Of a DNA stretch of 64,000 nt, positions 1 through 9,196 are shown one piece after another. The DNA is from Paramyrothecium sp. XJ0827. Lineage: Eukaryota; Ascomycota; Sordariomycetes; Hypocreales; Stachybotryaceae. The notes beneath the pieces were generated by a model that was given only the letters and a program-made list of their open reading frames with translations, had not been told where the DNA came from and ran no database searches. Position numbers and translations under genes: made by a program. How positions within the stretch are numbered: position 1 is the stretch's first letter; each line of letters opens with the position of its first letter. Location: the NCBI GenBank assembly GCA_020881915.1, contig JAJFPB010000005.1:1240001-1304000 (forward strand), given 5' to 3'.

Positions 1-1110
1 GTTCTTCGCATCGTGCGACTCGTCGAATAAGACGACTGGTATCTCACGATTCAATAGATAGTAGGCTCTGTCGTGTAGTGGTGCATGTGGTCGTTTAGAA
101 AATGTCTTGGCACCTTTTTTAACCAGGTCTACAGAGTATAACCTGGAGAGCATGCGGAATTCCTTGTACTGTTGGTGCTCTCCGTAACTCTGAACAAGAC
201 ATCCTGTTGTGCAAAGCACAATGTCATACTTGAGGAGCTCGTGCGGGGAGCAGTCTGCGCTGTCCAAAACAATGAACGAGGGTCGCTTTTCCTGTACAAC
301 ATATCAGTAGTGTCCGTACGGCTGCTGGATACCACCATTTCGAAGAATCTCACCTTCTTGAAGTGCCGTCGGATTTCGTCAACCCATTGCAACAAGCACG
401 ACTTTCGGCACACTACCAAAACGAAGCCGCATTTCGGCAACAGCGACGCCGGAATCTCCATCGCGGCCATTAGGGCTGTCAGGGACTTGCCAAGTCCGAC
501 AGGGTCGCTAAGGAAGCCCCCTCTGAACACGGATCGAGCCAGCAACTTCAGCTTCTCCTGTCCGACGAGCTGCCATTCTTTTGGCACTGTTGCACGGGAA
601 TGGTACCTCTGCCTGGATACCTGTGTCGGCCAGAGAATACTAAAACACGCGTCAGCCTAGTGTCAATGATTCTTATGGCACGACCAATCTTACCGCTTGA
701 GTTTCGAACTCTAGCCCGCCCCGGTAGTCGATGCCATTGCGGCTCTGTGTGTTCCCCTAGGACTCTGGGTGGGCAATGCTGTCCATGTTGTCGGGCTTCT
801 CAAGGTGGCCGCGTTTCGAAGTCGAACCCCCGTCTTCGGCAGAGACTGCTCCGGGACGATGATCAACTACTCGGAGATGAGCCCTTCTTTTTGTGGTTCT
901 CTTCAGCCACTACAGGAGAAAGCAAGCGGTCAATACATTTCAACGTCAGACGGGAAATCTCCATGTACATACGAGAACTTTTGGGAGGTGCTTGGTGCAT
1001 CTCACGTACGACCTCTTGTGGACGGCCAGGCGAGTGCCAAACCAGCAGGCAGACGTGGCGGTCGGTGACGAAGCCGAGGGCTCGAGCCGGAATAAGGAAT
1101 TCTCAATGTG
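1..1110 (-). pseudogene. SNF2-type DNA-dependent ATPase, 5' part, decayed, runs off the window
   Basis: Read on the minus strand, this encodes the front half of an SNF2-family ATPase. A Q-motif-like segment (EWQLVGQEKL) near 585-550 is followed by a Walker A segment (SDPVGLGKSL), motif Ia (VLVVCRKSCLLQWVDEI), a YDIVLCTTG segment, and a Walker B box reading LFDESHDAKN at 1-30, where the window ends. Two introns fit: 292-353 (62 bases, branch ACTGAT) and 640-693 (54 bases, branch GCTGAC). The reading frame is damaged. There is an in-frame TAG at 757-759, and frame changes are needed at A/T runs near 888-892 and near 575. Upstream to about 1110 the sequence still looks coding but with no clear start. 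Family assignment rests on the ordered motifs. Calling it a pseudogene is inference, since sequencing error at homopolymers could explain the frame changes but not the stop. Confidence 0.7.
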
Positions 1111-2104
1111 AAGTTCGGTAACGACAGTGTAGGACTTTGGGCCAGCCAAAGTCCTGGGCCGGGTTTCTGTGCCGCCAGCGGCTGAAGTATCGCCGGCTCA
1201 AGTATCGCCGGCTCAGTAACTCATGATGTGGGAGGAAAAGAAGAAGAAAGTCGGAAGAGAGACGAGCGCTACGAACGATATTAAATAGTAAAAATAACAG
1301 TACACTGTTTACGTCATTTCGGTCGGTGTCATGCCAATACTTGCTCGTTTATCATAGTCCTATCATTTGCCAGGTTTCGTGAATCACTACGTGGCGTGGC
1401 TGTTTGCCAGTTTGATAAGCGGGTTTGTGCAAACTGAAATGATGGGTGCGTGAATCCGTCTCCAGTAGCCCTATTATCCTGATCCAACCGCGGATCCTTG
1501 CCCTTGATTCACTTGATTGCTGGGCCACCAAGCTTGCAGACGGGTGGAAATGTGTTACAACAACGACGCAAATGCTTCCCCGTCGGACAATTGATGGGTT
1601 GATGATCCACCTTTGCTTTGGCTGCCTGGGTTACTGGGCCAAATGTCTATTTTGGGCTTGCTCAAGCAAAGCAGAGCAAAGCACAATGATTGTGTGACAC
1701 TACATCTGCTGCCCTTCCGTTGCAGGTCACATTGCAGGGAATTGTCCGGATAGCGGCTGTGGTGCTATGGAGCCTGCTTGCTTGCTGCATTTTCCACGAG
1801 CCAATCGACAAAGATGAACAACAGATAACATCATTTTACATGTTTATCACAATCGTGGGGAGCCGCAATCTGGCCGGAACACAAACGCGATGTTCCTGTT
1901 GGCGGCTGCGTGCTTTTCTTGTGTCCATCTCGGATTTGCTTTGTGTTGCAGCTTGCGTCCACCATTGTCATAATCGACTGTATCCGGTAATCGAGTGAAC
2001 GCCTTTTCTTGTCATCGTCAAACCGAATGCAGAGCCAGCCCGAATTCGTACATCGCACTGTCTATCGGTGTATGGTGATTCACCCGTCGAGGCCGGCTGA
2101 AGAC
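1111..2104. other. Spacer with no supported gene
   Basis: Normal base composition, no open frame with recognisable protein features. It contains a short tandem duplication at 1186-1215 and ends in an abrupt drop of GC content at about 2105. Confidence 0.6.
1186..1215. repeat. 15-bp tandem duplication
   Basis: The unit AGTATCGCCGGCTCA occurs twice head to tail (1186-1200 and 1201-1215). No function can be assigned. Confidence 0.9.
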
Positions 2105-3621
2105 GTTATACTCAGACTGTGGACTTGATTTAATCTACTTTTATATATAGATCTAATAATATATAAATATATTATTTTATCTTATAGATTTAGTATTATT
2201 AAGATAGAATTTATACTTATTATAGTATAACTAGCTTTAAATAGAAATTAAATTATAATTAATATAATATAAAATATTTTTAAATTTAATAATTCTTTAA
2301 ATAATAATAATATAATAATAAATAATCTTATTAATCTAAAGTTCCTTAAAATAAATATAAAGTTATTTTTATTTAGATTTTTTAATTTTCTAAATTAAAT
2401 CTTCTTTAATACTAATAAAAATAAAATTAATATAATAATAAATAAAAATAATATAGAAATTATAAATAAATATATATTATAATTTAAAAATAATTTATTA
2501 GTATTAAATCTAGTATTATAAAAAATAAAAAAATTAATTTTTTTAATAAATTATATTAATTAAAATATTTTTAATTAAATACTACTAATAAAAAAATAAT
2601 AAGAAGAAATATAATTAAAATATTTTTAGAAATAAATCTAATAAAAATAATTATTTAATAATTAAATTATATTAATTCTTTATTATATATAAAAAATTAA
2701 AAGCTATTAAATATATAAAAATAATAATTTCTTTTTAATAATAATTATTAAAAATAATTTATTACTTTTTATAATAATATTAAATAATTAATTTTTATTA
2801 ATTTTAACTTTAAAATAAAATTATTTAAAAAACTACTAATAAGGCCTTATTTAATAAGAAGATTATTATTACTAATTAAATCTATTTTAAGAATATATTA
2901 ATTAATATATTTAATATTAAATAGAATATTTTTATATTTAAATTATTAATTAATAATTTTAATAAAAATATAATAAATAATATTATATTATATAATATAT
3001 CTAAAATCTATTAAATTATTATAATTATAGTAATTTCTATATATATTTAATTTAAATATATAATTATACTTAAGAAGTAAATTTAATAAAATATTAAAAA
3101 TTAATTTATTAAAATTAATAATAAAGAAATTTTATTTAAAATTACTTTAGTAGTTCTTTATAATAATTTTATTTATAAAAGAAATTAAATAAAAATATAT
3201 AATTAATAATAAAATTAATATAATATTAAGTAAAAATATTTAAGTAAATACTTAGTAATAATATAATTTATAAGTTATTAAAAAATAAAAAGAAATAATA
3301 AAATTAAATATATATATAAATAAATAAGAAAAAAAATTATAAAAAATAATAAATTATTAATAATACTTCTATTACTTTAGCTCTTAAATTTATTAAAAAT
3401 AATTACTTAATTATAGAATTTAATTACTATTAAGAAATTTATTAAAATAATCTAAATTTAAGAATCTTAAATAGGGACCTAAATATAATAAAAATAATTT
3501 AATAGGAAGATCTAATACCTAGAACCTTAGATAGAGTAATAATAAAGTTAATAATAAAGATATTTATAATATAATATACTATAGGTACTTATAAGGCTTA
3601 AGTTATTTATTTTACTATATA
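2105..3621. repeat. AT-rich, RIP-saturated block, left half
   Basis: Composition falls to almost pure A/T within a few bases of 2105. Across long stretches hardly any CpA or TpG dinucleotides remain on either strand, while TpA is everywhere. This is the signature of repeat-induced point mutation (C to T at CpA) taken to saturation in a duplicated element. No coding frame survives, so the original element cannot be identified. Together with 5481-6930 it forms one block split by the later transposon insertion. Confidence 0.85.
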
Positions 3622-3623
3622 TA

Positions 3624-3673
3624 ACGTACACCACAAGCGAAAGTCACAACTAAGCGAAAGTCACAAAAATCTC
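3624..3673 (+). repeat. Left terminal inverted repeat of the pogo/Fot1 element
   Basis: Fifty bases identical to the reverse complement of 5429-5478. Inside the TIR the 15-mer AAGCGAAAGTCACAA occurs twice (3635-3649 and 3652-3666), a likely double binding site for the transposase. Confidence 0.95.
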
Positions 3674-3721
3674 TCAACTTACAACCTACCAATTCAATCA
3701 ACCAATTCTCAACAAATCAAC

Positions 3722-5372
3722 ATGCCACAGCAAAATGATGAAGCTGATATTATTCTTGCCCTTCAAGCCCTTCAAAAAGACCCAAAATTAAAAGTCGGGC
3801 GCGCTGCATCAATCTACCAAGTCTGCAGACAGAAGCTGGGCCGCCGTCACCGAGGCACACTATCTCGACACAATATTATAGCCAATTCCCGTAAACTATC
3901 TGATCTTGAGGAACAGACGATAGTTCAGTATATCCTTGACCTGGATTCACGAGGATTTTCTCCCCGGCTTCGTGGCGTTGAAGATATGGCTAATCGCTTA
4001 CTTGCTGAGCGCGACGCGTCTCCCGTTGGAACACATTGGGCTTCCAACTTCGTCAAACGGCAACCAGAGCTCCGGACGCGTTTCTTTCGCAGATATGACT
4101 ACCAGAGGGCCAAATGCGAAGATCCAATTGCGATAAGCGCGTGGTTCGCGCTCGTGGCGAACACAATCGCGAAGTATGGCATTGGATCAAATGATATCTA
4201 TAACTTTGATGAGACTGGCTTTATGATGGGCGTGATTATGAGCGGTATGGTTGTTACAGGCTCAGAAAGGCGTGCAAACCCTAAAAGGTTCAGCCCGGAA
4301 ACCGTGAATGGGTCACAGTCATTGAATCGATCAATGCTGAAGGGTGGGCGCTGCCGCCATTCATCATCGTTGCAGGCCAATATCACCTCTCTAGTTGGTA
4401 TCGCGAAAATAACCTCCCAGGCGATTGGGCTATTGCAACTACTAAAAATGGCTGGACCGATAACGAGACGGGCCTCGAGTGGCTAAAGCACTTCAATCGG
4501 CATACAATTCAGCGATCAAATGGTGCCTATCGTCTCCTGATCCTTGATGGGCATGAGAGCCACCACTCGGTCGCCTTCGAGGATTTTTGCAAGGAGAATA
4601 AGATCATCACGCTCTGTATGCCGCCTCATTCATCTCACCTGCTCCAGCCTCTTGATGTGGGCTGCTTTGGGCCGCTTAAAAGGCATATGGACGAGAAATA
4701 GAGCATTTGATCAAATGCTCTATCACACACATTTCCAAGACCGAGTTCTTTCCCGCCTTCCACGCCGCACACCAAGCTACTATGACCAAGAAAAATATCG
4801 AGGAGGCTTCCGAGGTGCCGGCCTTGCTCCTCTTGATGCAAACTATGTGATCTCGAAGCTGGATGTGAAGTTAAATACTCCAACGCCTCCTAAGGGAACC
4901 CCTGACCTTCCCGACCCTTGGGTTTCAAAGACCCCAAGACAGTCAGAGAAACTGATTATCAATCCGAATACCTTGAAAAGCGAATTAAAAGACATCAAAG
5001 CAGCTCCCCGGCATCAATTATCCAAGCATTAAGGTCATTGACCAAGGGAACTAAAGCAAACTCGCATCGAATAGCATTATTAGAGTCTGAGGTCAAGGAC
5101 CTTCGAGAGACAAATGTAATACTAAGCCGGCGCCGCAGAGAAAAAGGAAACGCTTACGCGATGGAGGGACAATGACTGTAGAGGAAGGTCAAGCATCAAT
5201 TGATCAGACGGATGTTGATATGCAGATATTGGCGGAAACATCGAGGAGAGGAGGTCCGGGAGGGTCAGCGCGACCGAGGGAAAGGCGCTGTGGTGTATGC
5301 GGCAAGCCCGGGCATAATGCACGAACATGTAAGGCAGACATTCCAGCCTCTGGAGATAAGTATAGAGATTAA
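3722..5372 (+). pseudogene. pogo/Fot1-type transposase, five single-base frame breaks
   Basis: The ATG at 3722 opens a transposase with an N-terminal psq/CENP-B-like helix-turn-helix region (about residues 1-130). The DDE catalytic domain follows, with its three acidic residues visible in NFDETGF (near 4205), LILDGHESHH (near 4540) and LQPLDVGCFGPLKR (near 4650). A C-terminal C-x2-C-x4-H-x4-C zinc knuckle (CGVCGKPGHNARTC) lies near 5290-5330. All parts are present and in order, but the frame must change near 4288, 4683, 4806, 4934 and 5144. Each change fits loss of one base in a run of identical bases. As it stands the longest continuous frame ends at 4486, before the second catalytic residue, so the copy should not make active enzyme. 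Frame breaks confined to homopolymers could also be assembly error. Confidence 0.9.
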
Positions 5373-5428
5373 TTTGACTTGATTTTATGGTCTGCTGTGT
5401 TTTGATTGAAGTTCTTATTGGAAGGGTT

Positions 5429-5478
5429 GAGATTTTTGTGACTTTCGCTTAGTTGTGACTTTCGCTTGTGGTGTACGT
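5429..5478 (-). repeat. Right terminal inverted repeat of the pogo/Fot1 element
   Basis: Exact inverted copy of 3624-3673, including the doubled AAGCGAAAGTCACAA motif, followed by TA at 5479-5480. Confidence 0.95.
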
Positions 5479-5480
5479 TA

Positions 5481-6930
5481 TTTCTAATTATTAATTTAAA
5501 ATATATATAATTAGGAAAAAGCTTATAGACTTATAATTAGCCTATATATATAAGAACTTAATAGAGCTATTAAGATATTATTATATTACTAAGACCTAAA
5601 TAAACCTTATAGCTATAGCTATAGTAATACTAGTAGTAAAGCTAAAGTTAATACTATACTAAGTTCTATAGTAATATATATTATCTGCCTTAATAAAGTT
5701 AAATTAAATTAATAAATAGTAATATAAAAATCTACTTATTCCTACTTATTATAATTAAAATCTCTCTTTATTAAGAATACTAAAATAAGAAGCTATACTT
5801 CTATTAATCCTAATATTTACTAAGATCTCTTAAATTTTTATATTAAATTTAAAGTAAGCCCTAAAAGATAAGATTACTTAAGTAAAGCAAGCCCCACTAG
5901 TAAAGCTAAATACTAATTAATATAGAAGATCTTAAGATAGCTAAAGTAAATATAAAGGTAAGTATAAGCTATAATATAGTTTAAGAGCTATAAAAGAAAA
6001 TTAGTGTTACGCTGAGTATCAGGTCTGTGGTTATATCGAAGCTTGTCTCCTCTAGCTATCTAAGGGAGCCGGATTCCTCCTAGATATAAGGGGATTCAGC
6101 TGACTAAGCTAGGGTCCTAGGGGCCTTACAAGGGTCAAGGCCCAAGGTGCTATATCTAGCATGACAATTAGGTTTAATAAAATAAAGAAGAATTTAGGTA
6201 AATTTAAAAATAAACTATATTTCTTAAAAAATAAAGCTTATAATTTAAAAATTAAAAGAAATATAAAGAAAATGAAGTATTTAGCTAAGGAGATATAATT
6301 TTAATTAGAAGTATTTAAATATTAGCTAGAGTTACTAGAGATCTTTTATTATAAATAGTAGAAATAATAAGACTTACTACTAAGCTCTTGCTATTATAGT
6401 AGATAGTTAAGTAAATCTAACTTATTTAAATTAATAATATCTATTCCCTAAGAACCTTGCTATAAGATTAGTTATTTTACTTAATTCTACTTGTGGCCAT
6501 AAAGATATATAAATAAATTCCTTGTTATATAATAATATATTTTATATATAGGTCTATATATGTTATGGGATTTCCTTGGGAGGGTCCTAGGGGACCCCTA
6601 TAGCTATATATAGGGATGTGGGAGGCAGGGTCAGGCAGCTGCCTGACACTGATAGATCTTTTGGCCTAGCGGCCTAGGATTATTGCCGGAGACTGAACCT
6701 TCCCTTTTTCCGTAATAACTGAGGAGGAAGTTAAAGATAGCTACCCTAGACCAAGGGTCTTTAATTAAATAGTCTTAGTATTTAAAGCTATTTATAAAAA
6801 TAAATTAAATAGTAGATATTATTAATCTTTAAGTATCTTTAAGCTATAGAATATAAATTTTAGCTTTATTTCTATATATATCTAAAAAGATCAAATAATC
6901 TATAATCTTTACCAAGATCAATTAACCTCT
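5481..6930. repeat. AT-rich, RIP-mutated block, right half, with two GC islands
   Basis: This continues the block interrupted by the transposon. RIP is less complete here: two islands at about 6001-6180 and 6555-6735 keep normal composition. Both contain GGGTCCTAGGGG, and the second has an 18-base perfect palindrome, GTCAGGCAGCTGCCTGAC, at 6630-6647. The islands may be remnants of a retrotransposon's terminal repeats, but no paired long repeat or coding domain could be confirmed. Confidence 0.7.
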
Positions 6931-7343
6931 CTATAGTAGTAGCCATAGTGGCCGCCACTCCGGCTACGTCAAAATGGCTCAATGAGACGAAATTGACGAA
7001 GCTATTACAAACCTATTGGGGGTGGTATTGTTGAACCGGTCGAATACACCAGGTGGGTTATTTTCACGATATAGAATACTACGTGGCTTTTAGTATATTA
7101 CATAGCAAATGGATTAGATTTAGACTAGTGACTCGGGCGTCTACGCCTACTTTATCCCAAGAGCATCTGTGCTTGGTCGCCAACCAGTCCTTTTCAGGCT
7201 TACCAACATGCTACACCGTCCGTTCCCATCTAAGCTTCGATAGACGCGTAACATCACAAGTCGAGCCGCCAATGGGCTTCGTATCGTCCAGACTGACCAG
7301 CCCATCCTAAAATAATGTGGGAAATAGAGGGGCCGTGATCCAC
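6931..7343. other. Spacer between AT-rich block and gene island, no supported gene
   Basis: Composition returns to normal at about 6935. Open frames here lack any protein features and are short. This is the left edge of the island that carries the CTATAG palindromes. Confidence 0.5.
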
Positions 7344-8215
7344 TCAAGCGTCCTCTTGAACAGTGAGGTCAATCAGGGGGGCCTAAAGCGATTGTGACAT
7401 TAGCTAAAAATCCATGAAAACAACTGGGTTGCAGAAACTGTAGTTCCTCGACAACTATAGTTTCTATATCTTGCTTGAGCAACACTTACCTTAGGTTCAA
7501 TACCGCCGAGAATGGTGGACGGCTTCAACGGCCTCCAATTTTCCATTCTTTTGTTAGACTCGTCTTTGTCGTCAATAAGACTAGTATTACTGCCGCTTCC
7601 CACGGCGTCGGTGTCCTCCCGTTCCCCAAGCTGCAAATTGACTGCGAGCCGACAGGGCCCACCGTCAGTCGGCCAAAGGGCGTCAGTTTCTTCATCACTG
7701 TCATCTTCGGGGTCGCTGCTGAATACGTCGAGCATGTCGTGGTCGGACGAGTGCTCGTCATCAGACTCATCAGAAGAACCCTGCACCAATTGATCGCCGT
7801 CCTCAAGGTCCAACTGGTGAACAGCCCTTTTCACATCTGCAAGGGCGAGCTTTGTGGCTATCAATGTCTAATTCGATCACGAGGCCAAAGATTCAGCAAA
7901 GGACTTACTGATACTTTATTGACGTCCATGACAGCCGCATTGAGATTTCGCTCAACATCTTTCGTTGTTCTCTGGACGGTTTTATTGGCTGCATCAATGG
8001 TCTCAACTGCAAGCTTGACCTTTTTTGCGAGACCTTCGAGATGCTGCAAGGCCAGATGACCTCTGTCGACCCGTTTTTGCTGAGCCTCGAGAATGATCTC
8101 GAGCCTAGTCACGGCGTCTTTTGTGTCGTTAGTGCTTCGGCTCAATGCAAAAGGGGATGTTCGAGCTTGTGAACACTAACTGCGAATCTCAGTGGCGGTT
8201 GCTTGAACTGACATT
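7344..8215 (-). CDS. Unrecognised coiled-coil/acidic protein, four exons, about 218 aa
   Basis: I do not recognise this family. The start is the ATG at 8215-8213. A 34-base first exon is followed by an intron at 8118-8181 (GTTAGT donor, CTAAC branch). A short intron lies at about 7868-7914 (a donor six bases later is also possible), and a 107-base intron at 7383-7489. The stop is at 7346-7344. Residues 13-80 form a heptad-like helical segment (NAVTRLEIILEAQQKR onward). The middle is rich in Asp, Glu and Ser (SSDESDDEHSSDHD), so the protein may bind basic partners or chromatin. The third intron contains an inverted pair of the island motif (7426-7470), and another pair lies 80-300 bases upstream of the start. 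A similar layout of helical N-terminus and Ser/Asp-rich tail is seen at 16865-17377. Exon joins are predictions, but each preserves frame. Confidence 0.6.
7426..7470. promoter_or_regulatory. Intronic inverted pair of the CTATAG palindrome
   Basis: AGAAACTGTAGTT and AACTATAGTTTCT face each other about 6 bases apart inside the last intron of the minus-strand gene. The transcript could form a hairpin. Confidence 0.7.
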
Positions 8216-8296
8216 GTCGAGAAATAATAGCAATGAAGACGGGAAAGCTCTGCTACTATAAAGGTACGTTTTAAATGACTGAAATGTGGTTGAGGG

Positions 8297-8518
8297 ATGT
8301 AGAAACTATAGCTAATGAGCTTTGGATATAGAATAAATAGAGGTTTAAGATCTTGATAGCACAGAAAGAGTATCGCAATTTTATAGGCCATTGACCGGAT
8401 CAACGGCACTACCCCCAATAATATCGTGGCGTCGTCGTCCGAGATAACTTCTAACTTCATCTGAACTCCTTTTCCCACCGCCTACTAACGAACTATAGAT
8501 ATTATAACCTACCCTACC
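8297..8518. promoter_or_regulatory. Promoter inverted pair of the CTATAG palindrome
   Basis: GTAGAAACTATAGC (8299-8312) lies about 85 bases upstream of the minus-strand start codon at 8215. AACTATAGATATTATAACC (8491-8509) lies about 280 bases upstream. The two are in opposite orientation. Confidence 0.65.
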
Positions 8519-8907
8519 CAAGTCCAAGGGGAGAAGTCTTCTTGAGGACGGATGTCCACCCGATCAGAACATAGTAGGAAATACGCCATTCATGTCGAAC
8601 TGGGTTTTTCATCGAGTCCTGGAGAAGGATGTAAAATCCTCATAAAGTCGCCTTGCATTGTGGTTGCGACACTGCGCGTGCCCTACGTATGGAGAGACCG
8701 GTAATGAATGTGAATTCTTTGGTTTATGTCGTCTTAAAGTCTTCTGGCTTCATAAGTTCATCTCGACGCATCATGCCGAGCGTGACATCTAAGACCCCTT
8801 GTACAGAATCACTTGATGCTGTTTCTTGCCCCACTTACAAAGCACTCAAGGGTACCCAGCATGACAGCCGACAAGCACACTGACCTTTCGACAACCGCCC
8901 GTATGGG

Positions 8908-9117
8908 CTTATAATAACTATAGCCCGTGACGTCATAGCAATTCGAGCACATCTAGACGTAACTCGCTTCCTTAGAGGCCAAGGATCACGTGAACATTTC
9001 CCCCAGCTGCCCAGGTAGCTATTTACCACCCGTTCCTTCCCTCCCTCGATCATCTTCTTTCTTCCTTCCTCACATCTCGATTTGCAGCCGCGCCAGCAAC
9101 TATAGTTTCTACAGCCC
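8908..9117. promoter_or_regulatory. Promoter inverted pair of the CTATAG palindrome
   Basis: ATAATAACTATAGCCCGTGA (8911-8930) is the distal copy. CAACTATAGTTTCTACAGCC (9097-9116) is the proximal copy, about 80 bases before the ATG at 9197 of the SNF2-like gene. Confidence 0.7.
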
Positions 9118-9196
9118 CTCTTTAGCACCCCTCACGTACCTTCTTTGCTCCCGTGTATTGCTCTAGAACTCTCACACACAAACCTCAGGCGGCTCA

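Larger units (their letters stand above)
3624..5478 (+). mobile_element. pogo/Fot1-type DNA transposon (Tc1/mariner order), 1855 bp
   Basis: The element is bounded by identical 50-base terminal inverted repeats starting ACGTACACCACAAGCGAAAG and is flanked on both sides by the dinucleotide TA (3622-3623 and 5479-5480), the target duplication of the Tc1/mariner order. Its single gene has the layout of the fungal Fot1/pogo family: helix-turn-helix region, DDE domain, C-terminal zinc knuckle. The 1.86 kb length fits that family. It has ordinary GC content and abundant CpA/TpG, unlike the AT-rich DNA on either side, so it landed after the host block was mutated. Perfect TIRs suggest a recent insertion, although the transposase frame is broken. 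Confidence 0.95.

Noticed and set aside
2105..6930. Centromere core or mitochondrial DNA insertion
   Set aside because: AT-richness alone is not evidence. The near absence of CpA/TpG is the RIP signature, no mitochondrial gene sequence is recognisable, and the block is under 5 kb and split by one transposon.
7053..7310. 85-codon plus-strand frame at the island's left edge
   Set aside because: No family features or splice context, and it borders RIP-mutated DNA.
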